Part shown: positions 56,162 to 63,830 of the stretch, one piece after another | Numbering within the stretch: position 1 is the stretch's first letter | How the letters are laid out: each line of letters starts with the position of its first letter | DNA from: Thermoplasmatales archaeon SW_10_69_26 | GTDB lineage: Archaea > Thermoplasmatota > SW-10-69-26 | DNA: 64,000 nt | NCBI GenBank assembly: GCA_003009755.1 | Contig: PXUB01000038.1 | Coordinates: forward strand, 55,730 to 119,729 | Direction of reading: 5' to 3' | The notes under the pieces: model-generated | Seen by the model: only the letters and a program-made list of their open reading frames with translations | The model's database searches: none | Told to the model about the DNA's origin: nothing | Made by a program: the position numbers and the translations under genes

Positions 56162-57019
56162 TCACGTGTCCAGCTCGGTCGGCGTGGGGACCTCGTCGGC
56201 GCCGAGGTAGGTGCGCACGTCCCACAGGTGGGGGAAGCAGCGCTTGTCGGTCGTCTGCTTGAGGTAGCCGACGCCGCTGGAGCCGCCGGTGCCGCGCTTG
56301 TGGCCGATGATGCGCTCGACGACGCGGACGTGATGTTCGCGCCACAGGCCCATCGTCTCGTCGAGCTCGATCAACGCCTCGGTCAACAGGTACAGCGGCA
56401 GGTTGCCGTCGGGCTCCATGTAGAGGTCGGTGAGCGCGTGCATCACGTTGTCGCGCAAGTCGCCGTCGAGCGTCTCGTGGGTGGGCTCGGCCGGCAGCGG
56501 GTAGCCCTGGTCGGCGAGCATCGCGTAATACGTCGTGCGCAGGTCGGGCTCCTCGAGGCGGCCGGCCAGGCGCTTGGCCGCGTCCTCGTCCAGCATCTCG
56601 AGGTAGCGTTCGTCCTTGAGCCCGCACGCGAACTCGATCTCCCGGAACTGGACGCTTTGGAACCCGCTGGCGGGGGCCAGGCGATCGCGGAACTGGAGGA
56701 ACTCGACGGGTTCCATCGTCTCGAGGATGTGGATCTGGTCGACGAGCAGGTCCATGACCTCGACGATGCGGTCGACGAAATGCCGAGCGCCGAGGATCTC
56801 GCCCTCGCGCATGGCCTCCATGGCGGAGGTGAGCTCGTGGCGGATCAGCTTGAACCACAGCTCGTAGGCCTGGTGGATGATGATGAACAGCATCTCGTCG
56901 TGGTGGGCCGGCTCCGAGCGCGGCTCCTGCAGGTCGAGCAGCTCGCGCACCGTCAAGTACTCCTCGTAGGTGAGGTCGCCTTCGCCGTAGGCGCTCGGCT
57001 GCTCCCCCGAGTTGGACAT
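56162..57019 (-). CDS. kynA: Tryptophan 2,3-dioxygenase
   Basis: The 285-residue heme dioxygenase opens the indole ring of L-tryptophan. Family marks are LTYEEYLTVRELLDLQ, HHDEMLFIIIHQAYELWFKLI (contact region of the heme pocket), FLQFRDRLAPASGFQS and REHHVRVVERIIGHKRGTGGS with the proximal His. The length is normal. It precedes kynU in the same direction with about 240 bp between. No formamidase gene (kynB) is visible. Confidence 0.95.
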   Translation of the reverse strand: MSNSGEQPSAYGEGDLTYEEYLTVRELLDLQEPRSEPAHHDEMLFIIIHQAYELWFKLIRHELTSAMEAMREGEILGARHFVDRIVEVMDLLVDQIHILETMEPVEFLQFRDRLAPASGFQSVQFREIEFACGLKDERYLEMLDEDAAKRLAGRLEEPDLRTTYYAMLADQGYPLPAEPTHETLDGDLRDNVMHALTDLYMEPDGNLPLYLLTEALIELDETMGLWREHHVRVVERIIGHKRGTGGSSGVGYLKQTTDKRCFPHLWDVRTYLGADEVPTPTELDT

Positions 57020-57079
57020 GTCTGTCCAACCGACACGGGTGGGATAGCCGTTTCCCCCGGCCGAGCGAGGGCCTCCCCG

Positions 57080-57652
57080 CTAGGGGTGAGGCTGGCGGGC
57101 CTCGACGAGGTAGGTGAACGCGCCGGTGTCGTGGGTCTGGACGTCGTCGAAGCGGCGCTCGATCATCGCCGTCAGATCCTCCGGCGCGAGGAAGCGGGAC
57201 CCGAAGCGCATCACCACGTTCTCGCCGAGCTCGATGGCTCGCCCGATCGGGTGGCCGGGGTCGATCTCCTAGACGGCGAAGCCGCCCTCGGGGCGGAGGA
57301 CGCGGGCGATCTCGGCGACGATCGCCTCCTGGTCGGGGGCGAAGTGGTGGAAGGCTTCGGTAACCGTGACGGCGCCCACGGAGGCGTCGGCGAGCGGCAG
57401 GTCGACGCCGTCGGCGAGGATCGGCGCCACCGATCGCTCGGCGCGACGGGCGCGGGCGAGCATGCCCCGGCTGCGGTCGGCCAGCACGCGCGGGGAGCGC
57501 TCGGCGTGCAGGCTGCCGGTGAAGCGGCCGGTGCCGCCCCCGAGATCGAGGCCGGGCCCGTCGAGGTTGGCCAGGGTCTGGCGGACGGTGTCGGGCTGGG
57601 TCGGAATCGGCAACAGGTCGTAGATGCGGGCGAGCCGATCGAAGCGCGCCAA
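57080..57652 (-). pseudogene. SAM-dependent methyltransferase gene interrupted by an in-frame TAG at 57269-57271
   Basis: The frame from TTG 57652 reads ALARFDRLARIYDLLPIP, motif I (GPGLDLGGGTGRFTGSL), PLADASVGAVTVTEAFHHF and ARVLRPEGGFAV, then TAG, then EIDPGHPIGRAIELGEN to the real end (VEARQPHP, TAG at 57080). RPEGGFAV and EIDPG are the two halves of the conserved Methyltransf_11 strand motif, so the TAG replaces one residue inside a well-conserved beta strand. The start lies 4 nt after the stop of the PEBP gene; the two form an operon. Nonsense mutation, sequence error or read-through are all possible. Confidence 0.7.
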
Positions 57653-57656
57653 GGCC

Positions 57657-58322
57657 TCACCGCTCGTAGGTGCCGGTGAGGGTGTCCTCGGCGATGACGG
57701 CGCCCTCCATGGCGTTCTCCAGCTCTTCGCGTTGGGCACCCTCGTCGACGTCGAGCTGGGCCTCGAGCGCGAACAGCTGGAACCGGTAGCGATGCGGGCC
57801 CTCGCCCTCGGGCGGGGCCGGGCCGTCGTACCGCTCGTTGCCGAAGTCGTTGGCCCCCTGGCAGCTGGCGTTGAAGGCCTTGCCGTCGCCGCTGGGCGGG
57901 TAGCCTGCGGCGATCGTGTCGGCCTCGCCGGGGATGTTCCACATCAGCCAGTGGACGAGGGGGTCCTCCCGCGGCGCGTCGGGGTCGTCGACGATGATGG
58001 CCAGGGTCTCGGTCTCGTCGGGAACGTCGGTCAGGTTCAGCGGCGGCGAGGCGTCCTCGCCGTCGGCGGTGTGCTCCTCCGGGATCGGCTCCCCGTCCGC
58101 GAACGCGTGGCTTCGGATCTGCATGGCCGGTTCCTTCTCGTCGGTCTCGTTGGTGTCCTCGTCGGTGTCGCCTGGCTCCCCGGTGCCCGGCTCGGGGGTC
58201 TCGTTCTCGGTCGCGTTCTCCGGGGTTTGCCCACCGGCTTCCTCCTCGGGCGGCGGGGCCGGATCCTGCCCCGCGCAGCCGGCGACGAGCACCACGACCG
58301 CCAACAACACGACGCGGCGCAT
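57657..58322 (-). CDS. PEBP-family (YbhB-like) lipoprotein
   Basis: The 221-residue protein starts with a lipobox (VVVLVAGCAGQ, Cys16), a long Thr/Glu/Pro-rich spacer and a PEBP domain with AFADGEPIPEEHTADGED, IIVDDPDAPREDPLVHWLMW and the NDFGNERYDGPAPPEG loop. PEBP proteins have a small anion pocket; their role in archaea is not known. A methyltransferase follows 4 nt downstream. Confidence 0.87.
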   Translation of the reverse strand: MRRVVLLAVVVLVAGCAGQDPAPPPEEEAGGQTPENATENETPEPGTGEPGDTDEDTNETDEKEPAMQIRSHAFADGEPIPEEHTADGEDASPPLNLTDVPDETETLAIIVDDPDAPREDPLVHWLMWNIPGEADTIAAGYPPSGDGKAFNASCQGANDFGNERYDGPAPPEGEGPHRYRFQLFALEAQLDVDEGAQREELENAMEGAVIAEDTLTGTYER

Positions 58323-58440
58323 CGCCGGGGAACCCGCGAGCAGGCGGGTAAGCCTTCCGCCGAAAGCTGTCCGAGCCGGCCTCGGCGGCTGTCTAGGTCA
58401 ACCCAACGCCCATCACCCCCCAGGTGCCTGGGAGACCCCG

Positions 58441-58800
58441 ATGCCCACGGACGGGGACCTCGAGGCCTTCGGCGAAGACGTTGCCCGCTTCTGCGAGGAA
58501 CGCAAGTGGTCGCAGTTCCACACGCCCAAGGATCTCGCGATCGGGCTGACGACCGAAGCCAGCGAGCTGCTGGAGCTGTTCCGATTCCTCGACGAGCAGG
58601 ACATCCAGGCGCGGCTGGGCGACCAAGCGTTCGCCGAGGAGGTCGAGGACGAGATCGGCGACGTCGTGTTCTTCCTCGTCCGCCTGTGTCAGGTGCTCGA
58701 TCTCGACCCCGTCGAGGTCGCCCAGGCCAAGCTCGCCAAGAGCCGCGAGAAGTACCCCGCCGACGAGTACGAGGGCGACAACTGGACGGTGCTCGAGTAG
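58441..58800 (+). CDS. MazG-like nucleotide pyrophosphohydrolase
   Basis: The 119-residue all-alpha NTP-PPase has the metal-binding pattern EASELLELF followed by EEVEDEIGDVVFFLVRL (ExxE and ExxD). The start FCEERKWSQFHTPKDLAIGL is typical of short MazG proteins that hydrolyse aberrant or excess (d)NTPs. It ends in TAG and converges with the lipoprotein gene 50 bp on. Confidence 0.88.
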   Translation: MPTDGDLEAFGEDVARFCEERKWSQFHTPKDLAIGLTTEASELLELFRFLDEQDIQARLGDQAFAEEVEDEIGDVVFFLVRLCQVLDLDPVEVAQAKLAKSREKYPADEYEGDNWTVLE

Positions 58801-58849
58801 AGCGTCCCGCAGCGGACCCCGTCAACGGCGCGTTCCGAGCTCTCGACCG

Positions 58850-59434
58850 TCACTCGAGCCCGCCGACGGTGCAGGTTCCTTCGAGGAACGTGTCGTAGGT
58901 ACCGGTGTGCTGCCAATCGAAGGTGAACGTCGCCTGGTTATCCACGGAGGCGTAGGCTGGCTCGGGAGCGTTGATCGCGACGAACAAGCTCACCGTGAAC
59001 TCGGGATTGGCCAACCCCCACCCAGTGACGTTGACGGTGTGCTCGCCGGGTTCGATGTCGCGCCGGACGCGCTCCTCCAGACCCGGGCCAGCACGGACGT
59101 TCAGTTCGCCGGTCGTCGTGGTGTTCACGTCGCCGGGTTGCCAGTCCAAGCGGATGGTGCCGTTCACGATGCGGAACTCCTCGCTGGTGTCCCCGAGCGC
59201 CACGCAGTTGTTGTCTGTCGTTTGGCCTCTGTTGGCGCGGACGTGCGTCCATGCCAGATCGAAGGACTCGCTCACTTCGGATACGTTCGAGAGGCTATCC
59301 CCTCGGCTCGCGTTCGCTGGTCCCTGCGGTGTTCCTTCCCCTTCCGACGTCGGTTGCGCTGGCTCGGTTCCCCCGAAACAACCGGCCGTGACGAGCAGCA
59401 GGATCACCACCGCGCCTGCAGAGAGCCACCTCAT
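58850..59434 (-). CDS. Lipoprotein of unknown function
   Basis: The 194-residue protein has a lipobox (VILLLVTAGCFGG, Cys19), a short Gly/Glu/Pro spacer and a beta-rich domain with two further cysteines (NNCVALGD and GTCTVGG) that probably form a disulfide. I recognise no family. Upstream on the same strand is a degenerate cysteine-rich frame. Confidence 0.65.
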   Translation of the reverse strand: MRWLSAGAVVILLLVTAGCFGGTEPAQPTSEGEGTPQGPANASRGDSLSNVSEVSESFDLAWTHVRANRGQTTDNNCVALGDTSEEFRIVNGTIRLDWQPGDVNTTTTGELNVRAGPGLEERVRRDIEPGEHTVNVTGWGLANPEFTVSLFVAINAPEPAYASVDNQATFTFDWQHTGTYDTFLEGTCTVGGLE

Positions 59435-59440
59435 GTAGGA

Positions 59441-59858
59441 TCACCTAGTCCGTGGAGACCTCGTTGGGATCGGAGAGAGCTCCACCGCCGGGGAGCCGTG
59501 CTCGGTCTCGACGCAGTCGTCGACGCAGAGACCGCCGTCATCATCGCCTCCCCCGCCGCCATCACAGTGGACATGGTGCAGCTCGCCAGACGACGAGCCC
59601 CCACGGGATCCCGAGTCGTCCACCTCGGCTTCGTCGCTTTGCGGGTCGGAGCAGAAGCCTGAATCGTCCGCACAGCTAATGTCACCTCCAGCGCAGTGGA
59701 AATAGCCGGAGACGCCCTTCCGTCCTCTCCTCGAACGCTCACGGAAAGGTCGCCGCCCTCTACGCAGCTCTCCGAGCTTTCCTCGCGAGCCACGACAGAC
59801 GGTGCAGGTATCATAAGCAAACCCAGCGCTGCTCGCCCACCGATTGTTTGCGGTTCAT
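59441..59858 (-). pseudogene. Degenerate gene for a secreted cysteine-rich protein
   Basis: The ATG at 59858 gives MNRKQSVGEQRWVCL and a stop. A second frame contains a signal-like AALGLLMIPAPSVVA and a single-Cys segment. A third frame, ending at 59441, has GYFHCAGGDISCADDSGFC and HVHCDGGGGGDDDGGLCVDDC. Together they look like one small exported Cys/Asp/Gly-rich protein broken by at least two frameshifts. The style recalls the ten-Cys protein at 35949, but I see no alignable similarity. Confidence 0.3.
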
Positions 59859-60259
59859 TGTTTCTTCTCCCTAACGGCCGAACCCGTTCGGCGCCTGGAA
59901 ACCGCCTGTGAACTGATAGGCTCTTCGGTGGTTGGATGGACTCCCTCACAAAGACTCCAACGGTCCCACCATTCCCTGGCGCTGCAACGTCCCCCTCTCC
60001 GGCGTCCCTGGGCTTCCTGCCCTCCTTTCTCTGGGTCTGGGCTCCCCTGCTCCTCTGCGGGCTTTCTCCCCAACCTCGGTCGACGATGGCGCCCAAGCAG
60101 CACTAGCCGGCCCAGACGGCGTCGGAGGGGTCGGAGCACTCCCCGGGTTAGCCTGATAGACGAGGACGGGCACGCCGAACTCGGTGCCTTGCTCGACGAC
60201 GGGCTCACACGCACGGCCAGCCGTCAGGCCTATCAGCTAGGAAACCGAACCTGGGCTCG
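59859..60259. other. Intergenic stretch (about 400 bp) with no supported gene
   Basis: No frame here shows the usual third-position GC bias and there are no tRNA-like or terminal-repeat structures. Confidence 0.4.
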
Positions 60260-60553
60260 ATGTCCCGCGGCCTCGAGGGTCCCCGGGCGACGCTAAACGA
60301 GCTGAAGTGGCGCTACGACGCGCTCGCGGAGGCCATCCTCGCGTTCGAGGACCGGGAGGCGCCCGACGGCGAGGCGCGCGCCAGCGGGGCCGACATCGTG
60401 GATCTCGGACGGTCCTTCATCACGCTGGAGCGCGAGTTCGGCGAGGTCCAGCTGCCCTACCATCGGGTGCAGGAGATCCGCCGCGGGGACGAGGTCGTGT
60501 TCGACCGCGACGAGATGGGTGGCGAGCCCGGGCAACACCCGGAGCCCGGGTAG
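60260..60553 (+). CDS. DUF504/MJ1316-domain protein
   Basis: The 97-residue protein fits the DUF504 (UPF0248, MJ1316) family: TLNELKWRYDALAEAILAFED, ASGADIVDLGRSFITLE, and LPYHRVQEIRRGDEVVFDR. In bioinformatic work this domain was linked to RNA-end recognition; no activity is shown here. It is nearly always a short stand-alone archaeal protein, as here. Confidence 0.82.
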   Translation: MSRGLEGPRATLNELKWRYDALAEAILAFEDREAPDGEARASGADIVDLGRSFITLEREFGEVQLPYHRVQEIRRGDEVVFDRDEMGGEPGQHPEPG

Positions 60554-60611
60554 CCTCTCCGATCACGCCGTCCCTCGGCCGAGTGACAGCCCGGCCAGCA
60601 CCGTGGCCTAG

Positions 60612-60800
60612 CTAGACTGCCGCGTCGGGGTCGTCCATGACGAGGTAGAGGACGAGGTAAACCACGAGTCCCAACCCGGTGGAGAGGAGAGTGAGCACGA
60701 CGTACAGCACGCGGACGAGCGTCGGGTCCAGGTCCCACTCCTCGGCCAGGCCCCCGCACACGCCGCCGAGGATCTGATCGTTGGATCGTTGGAGCGCCAT
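60612..60800 (-). CDS. PspC-domain mini-protein 1
   Basis: The 62-residue protein (ATG 60800) is almost only a PspC domain: LQRSNDQILGGVCGGLAEEWDLDPTLVRVLYVV followed by a TM helix. It lies 7 bp after a second PspC mini-protein. PspC-like proteins sense membrane stress or toxins in bacteria; tandem small versions in archaea have no known role. Its last bases happen to read GGCAGTCTAG, matching ten bases of the element end, probably by chance. Confidence 0.8.
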   Translation of the reverse strand: MALQRSNDQILGGVCGGLAEEWDLDPTLVRVLYVVLTLLSTGLGLVVYLVLYLVMDDPDAAV

Positions 60801-60807
60801 CGCCGGC

Positions 60808-60978
60808 TCATGCCGGCGGGGGCAGATAGAGCACCACGTAGAGGGGGAGTCCGAGCCCGAAGAGGACCAGACTGGCGGCGTAGAGCGTGCGGAGGACCAT
60901 CGCCTCGACGCCGAGGCGCTGGGCGAGGCCGGCGCAGACGCCGGCGATGATCCGATCCTCACAGCGGCGCAGGTCCAC
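60808..60978 (-). CDS. PspC-domain mini-protein 2
   Basis: The 56-residue protein begins at GTG 60978: CEDRIIAGVCAGLAQRLGV, MVLRTLYAASLVLFGLGLP. It has the same PspC layout as the next gene and precedes it by 7 bp. It is too short to have been picked up by a length cut-off. Both are probably cotranscribed with the Ser-rich TM protein at 60995. Confidence 0.72.
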   Translation of the reverse strand: MDLRRCEDRIIAGVCAGLAQRLGVEAMVLRTLYAASLVLFGLGLPLYVVLYLPPPA

Positions 60979-60994
60979 GCCGCCGCCTCCTCGG

Positions 60995-61216
60995 CTACCA
61001 CTCCTCCTCGGAGGAGGACGACGAGGAGGAGGATCCGAACGTGATGACCGCGTAGGCGATGGCGGCCAGCGCGACGACGGCGCCGAGCACCATGCCGATC
61101 GTCTGGGCCTTGGAGCGCCCGGGGCTGATCTGGTTGGCCAGCTCCTCGCGGGCCTCGTCCATCTTCTCCATCGCCTTCTTGTTCACGGTGGACGCCGAGG
61201 ACTTCTTCAGCTTCAT
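60995..61216 (-). CDS. Small single-TM protein with a poly-Ser/Glu tail
   Basis: From the ATG at 61216 the 73-residue protein has a basic/helical N-terminal half (KKSSASTVNKKAMEKMDEA), one TM segment (IGMVLGAVVALAAIAYAVITF) and eight serines followed by EEEW. A CGTTTC box lies about 25-30 nt upstream. It is the first gene of a likely operon with the two PspC proteins. Confidence 0.6.
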   Translation of the reverse strand: MKLKKSSASTVNKKAMEKMDEAREELANQISPGRSKAQTIGMVLGAVVALAAIAYAVITFGSSSSSSSSEEEW

Positions 61217-61326
61217 CACCCCTCGGTACTGTCTCGGGGCCCTTGAAACGTCTGTGCCGATTTCGTCCCAACCCCGGCGGTTGTCCCTCTCGGCTTTTCC
61301 GTCGAGAGGTGGGAGAAGCACGGGCG

Positions 61327-61464
61327 ATGAGCGAGGATCAGCGTACCTGTGACCGTTGCGGGAAACCGATCGAGGGTCCAGGCTCGGTGACGGCGGATCG
61401 CGGCGAGGCTGTGTGCTTGGCCTGCGCGCATCCGGCGCACCGGCGCGACCGGCAGGCGGCCTGA
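61327..61464 (+). CDS. Small zinc-ribbon protein (45 aa)
   Basis: The protein has two CxxC pairs (CDRCGKPIEG and CLACAHPAH) and is otherwise charged. One structural zinc site is expected. CTTTTCC lies about 30 nt before the ATG. There is no partner gene that would show its role. Confidence 0.6.
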   Translation: MSEDQRTCDRCGKPIEGPGSVTADRGEAVCLACAHPAHRRDRQAA

Positions 61465-61562
61465 GGCGCCTGACCCCTGGGGTGAGGCGGAACCGGACGG
61501 CCTGGGGGGCTCGAGGCGGCGGGACCCTCTCCCGCCTCGTCGACGCCCCGAGCGCCGGTCGC

Positions 61563-61706
61563 TCAGGTGAGCAGTGCCGGGTCGATCATTCCTTGGTCGG
61601 AGAGCTGTTCGCCGAGCTCGCGCATCTTGACGTACTCTCTGATTTGGCGTTCGAGCTCGGGCTCGATCCCTTCGGGTACCGTGAGGTGGACCTCGTTGGC
61701 GTGCAT
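61563..61706 (-). CDS. Small helical protein (47 aa)
   Basis: The ATG at 61706 gives HANEVHLTVPEGIEPEL, ERQIREYVKMRELGEQL, SDQGMIDPALLT: a strand and an amphipathic helix, similar in style to short antitoxins or regulators. The frame upstream to 61889 lacks coding quality. No family is recognised and no toxin gene is seen next to it. Confidence 0.5.
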   Translation of the reverse strand: MHANEVHLTVPEGIEPELERQIREYVKMRELGEQLSDQGMIDPALLT

Positions 61707-61821
61707 GGCATCCCATCCTGGCGCGGCCCGCCCGCGCCATCGTGGAAGTCCCCCGAGTCCTGCATAACGGTTGGGGAAGCGCACCAGGTCCAGAGCGGTA
61801 TCGGGTCCAAGCCGCCCCGGC

Positions 61822-62628
61822 TCAGCCGAGGGGCCCAGCGAGCTCGCGCGCCCACGGCCCGGGATCGCCGGCGCCCACCGGGGCACCATCGAGCTCCACG
61901 ACCGGCACGATGCCGGGCCCGGTGAAGGTCACGAACAGCTCGCGGGCCTCCTCGAGCGCCGAGCGCGGCAGCGGGCGGACGTGGACGTCGATGCCGAGCC
62001 GGTCGGCGGCCTCGCGGACGCGTCGGCGCGTGATGCCGGGGAAGGCCGGCGGCGAGGGGGGCGTGACGAGCTCGTCGTCGAGGCGGGCGAAGACGTTCGA
62101 GCGGGTGCCGCAGACGACGCGGTCGGAGCCGTCCAGCATCAGGCCCTCGAAGGCGTTGCGCCCGCGGGCCTCGCGGTGGGCCATGATGCGCGGCAGGCAG
62201 GGCGCCTTCACGTGGGCGGGCCAGGCGTCGGTGGGTGCCGGGATCGTGGACGTGACGGCGACGACGCCCTCGGCCAGGTCGCCGTAGCGGGCTGGCGTGA
62301 CGGCGACGCGGACGTCGGCCGAGCGCTCCTCCATGTGCAGGCCGACGGGTTCCCCGTTGGCGTGCAGGCTGACGCGGAGGACGCCGGTCTCGTGGTTGCT
62401 GCGGGCGAGGGCGTCCTCGATCGCCTCGTCGACGGCTTCCCAGCCGCCGACCGGGCCCAGGCCCAGCGTGCGGGCGCCGCGAGCCAGCCGTTCGAGGTGG
62501 GCCTCGCCGTCGACGAGGACGCCGTCCTCGACGGCGATCGTGTCGAAGCAGGTGAGCCCGAGCAGGCGGTCGGCCGAGCGATCGGGCTCGGTGGCCGGTT
62601 CGCCGTTGACGAGGACGACGTCGCTCAC
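61822..62628 (-). CDS. pabC: Aminodeoxychorismate lyase-like class IV PLP enzyme
   Basis: The 268-residue fold-type IV PLP enzyme has GLTCFDTIAVEDG, the PLP-lysine in HVKAPCLPRIMAHREA, GLMLDGSDRVVCGTRSNVF and PAFPGITRRRV. D-amino-acid and branched-chain aminotransferases share the fold. Its 4-bp overlap with a pabB-like gene points to conversion of 4-amino-4-deoxychorismate to p-aminobenzoate for folate or methanopterin-type pterins. Confidence 0.82.
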   Translation of the reverse strand: MSDVVLVNGEPATEPDRSADRLLGLTCFDTIAVEDGVLVDGEAHLERLARGARTLGLGPVGGWEAVDEAIEDALARSNHETGVLRVSLHANGEPVGLHMEERSADVRVAVTPARYGDLAEGVVAVTSTIPAPTDAWPAHVKAPCLPRIMAHREARGRNAFEGLMLDGSDRVVCGTRSNVFARLDDELVTPPSPPAFPGITRRRVREAADRLGIDVHVRPLPRSALEEARELFVTFTGPGIVPVVELDGAPVGAGDPGPWARELAGPLG

Positions 62629-63830
62629 ACGGACACCTCCTGGGCGACACCCAACGCCTCAAGCAGGGCTTGGGCTTTGGCCATCGATTCGGCGTGTTCG
62701 CGCTCGGGGTCGGAGTCGGCCACGATGCCGGCGCCGGCTTGGACGTGGGCCCGGCCGTCCTGGAGGACGAGCGTGCGGATGAGGATGTTCCAGGTACTCC
62801 ACTCCGGGGTGACGAGGCCCAGCGAGCCGGTGTAGGCGCCGCGGGAGACGGGTTCGAGCTCGTCGATGATCTCCATCGAGCGGCGCTTGGGGGCGCCCGA
62901 GATCGTGCCGCAGGGGAAGAGGGCCTCGAAGGCGTCCCAGGCGTCGGCCTCGGGAGCCAGACGGCCGCGGACCTCGCTGACGAGGTGCATGACGTGGCTG
63001 TAGCGTTCGATGATGGCGTCCTCGGCGACCTCGACGGTGCCGTGCTCGGCGACGCGGCCGAGGTCGTTGCGGGCGAGATCGACGAGCATCGCGTGCTCGG
63101 CGCGCTCCTTGGCGTCGGCTCGCAGCTCCCCGGCGAGGGCTCGATCCTCCGCGGGCGTGTCCCCGCGGGGGCGGGTGCCGGCGATCGGGCGGGTGACGAG
63201 CTGGCGGCCGTCGACGTCGACCAGCAGCTCGGGGCTGGCGGAGACGAGCGTGACCTCGGGCGCGAGCACGAGCGCCTGGTAGGGGCTGGGGTTCATCGAC
63301 CGCAGCTGGTGGTACAGCCTCGTCGGGTCGCCCTCGAGGTCCATCGAGGCGCGCAGCGAGAGGTTGACCTGGTAGCTGTGGCCGGCCTCGATGTAGGCCT
63401 GGGCCTTCTCGACCATCGCGGCGAAGCGGGCTCGGTCGTGGGTGAACCTCGGGTCGGCGGCCTGCACGCGGGCCCCGGGCTCGGCTTGGGGGACCTCGGC
63501 GATCGGCTCGGCTTCGCCGTGGCGGGAAAGCTCGCCGGTCCGGTGGTCGATCGTCCAGCGGGCATCGACGGGGAAGCTGGCCAGCTCGAACCCGAGATCG
63601 GGCCCGTGGTGGCTCTCGATGTCCTCGAGCGCGAGGCCGTGGTCGAAGGTGGCCAGGCAGACGTGCTCGCCCTCGGTCGGTCGACCCAGGCGGGGCTCGG
63701 CCAGCCGGCACAGGTGCGTGTAGCGAGCCGCCTGGCTGCCGGCGGGGGAGTCGAGCAGGGCCACGCGGTGGCCAGCCTCGTGGATCCCGCGGGCGTGGGG
63801 CAAAAGGTCGGTCTCGCCGGGCTCGGCCAC
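62625..63830 (-). CDS. pabB: Aminodeoxychorismate/anthranilate synthase component I-like protein
   Basis: The 401-residue chorismate-binding enzyme shows YIEAGHSYQVNLSLR, the segment LVTRPIAGTRPRG, DLARNDLGRVAEHG and CGTISGAPKRRSMEIIDELE, with the final VQAGAGIVADSDPE loop. PIAGTRPRG and the neighbour pabC favour aminodeoxychorismate synthase over anthranilate synthase. The start is GTG 63830 with a CTTTTCACC box about 26 nt upstream. The amidotransferase partner (pabA) is not in the window. Confidence 0.87.
   Translation of the reverse strand: MAEPGETDLLPHARGIHEAGHRVALLDSPAGSQAARYTHLCRLAEPRLGRPTEGEHVCLATFDHGLALEDIESHHGPDLGFELASFPVDARWTIDHRTGELSRHGEAEPIAEVPQAEPGARVQAADPRFTHDRARFAAMVEKAQAYIEAGHSYQVNLSLRASMDLEGDPTRLYHQLRSMNPSPYQALVLAPEVTLVSASPELLVDVDGRQLVTRPIAGTRPRGDTPAEDRALAGELRADAKERAEHAMLVDLARNDLGRVAEHGTVEVAEDAIIERYSHVMHLVSEVRGRLAPEADAWDAFEALFPCGTISGAPKRRSMEIIDELEPVSRGAYTGSLGLVTPEWSTWNILIRTLVLQDGRAHVQAGAGIVADSDPEREHAESMAKAQALLEALGVAQEVSV

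Noticed and set aside
60612..60623. A third TAGACTGCCG sequence
   Set aside because: The match ends after ten bases and lies within the end of the PspC coding sequence, so it is probably chance.
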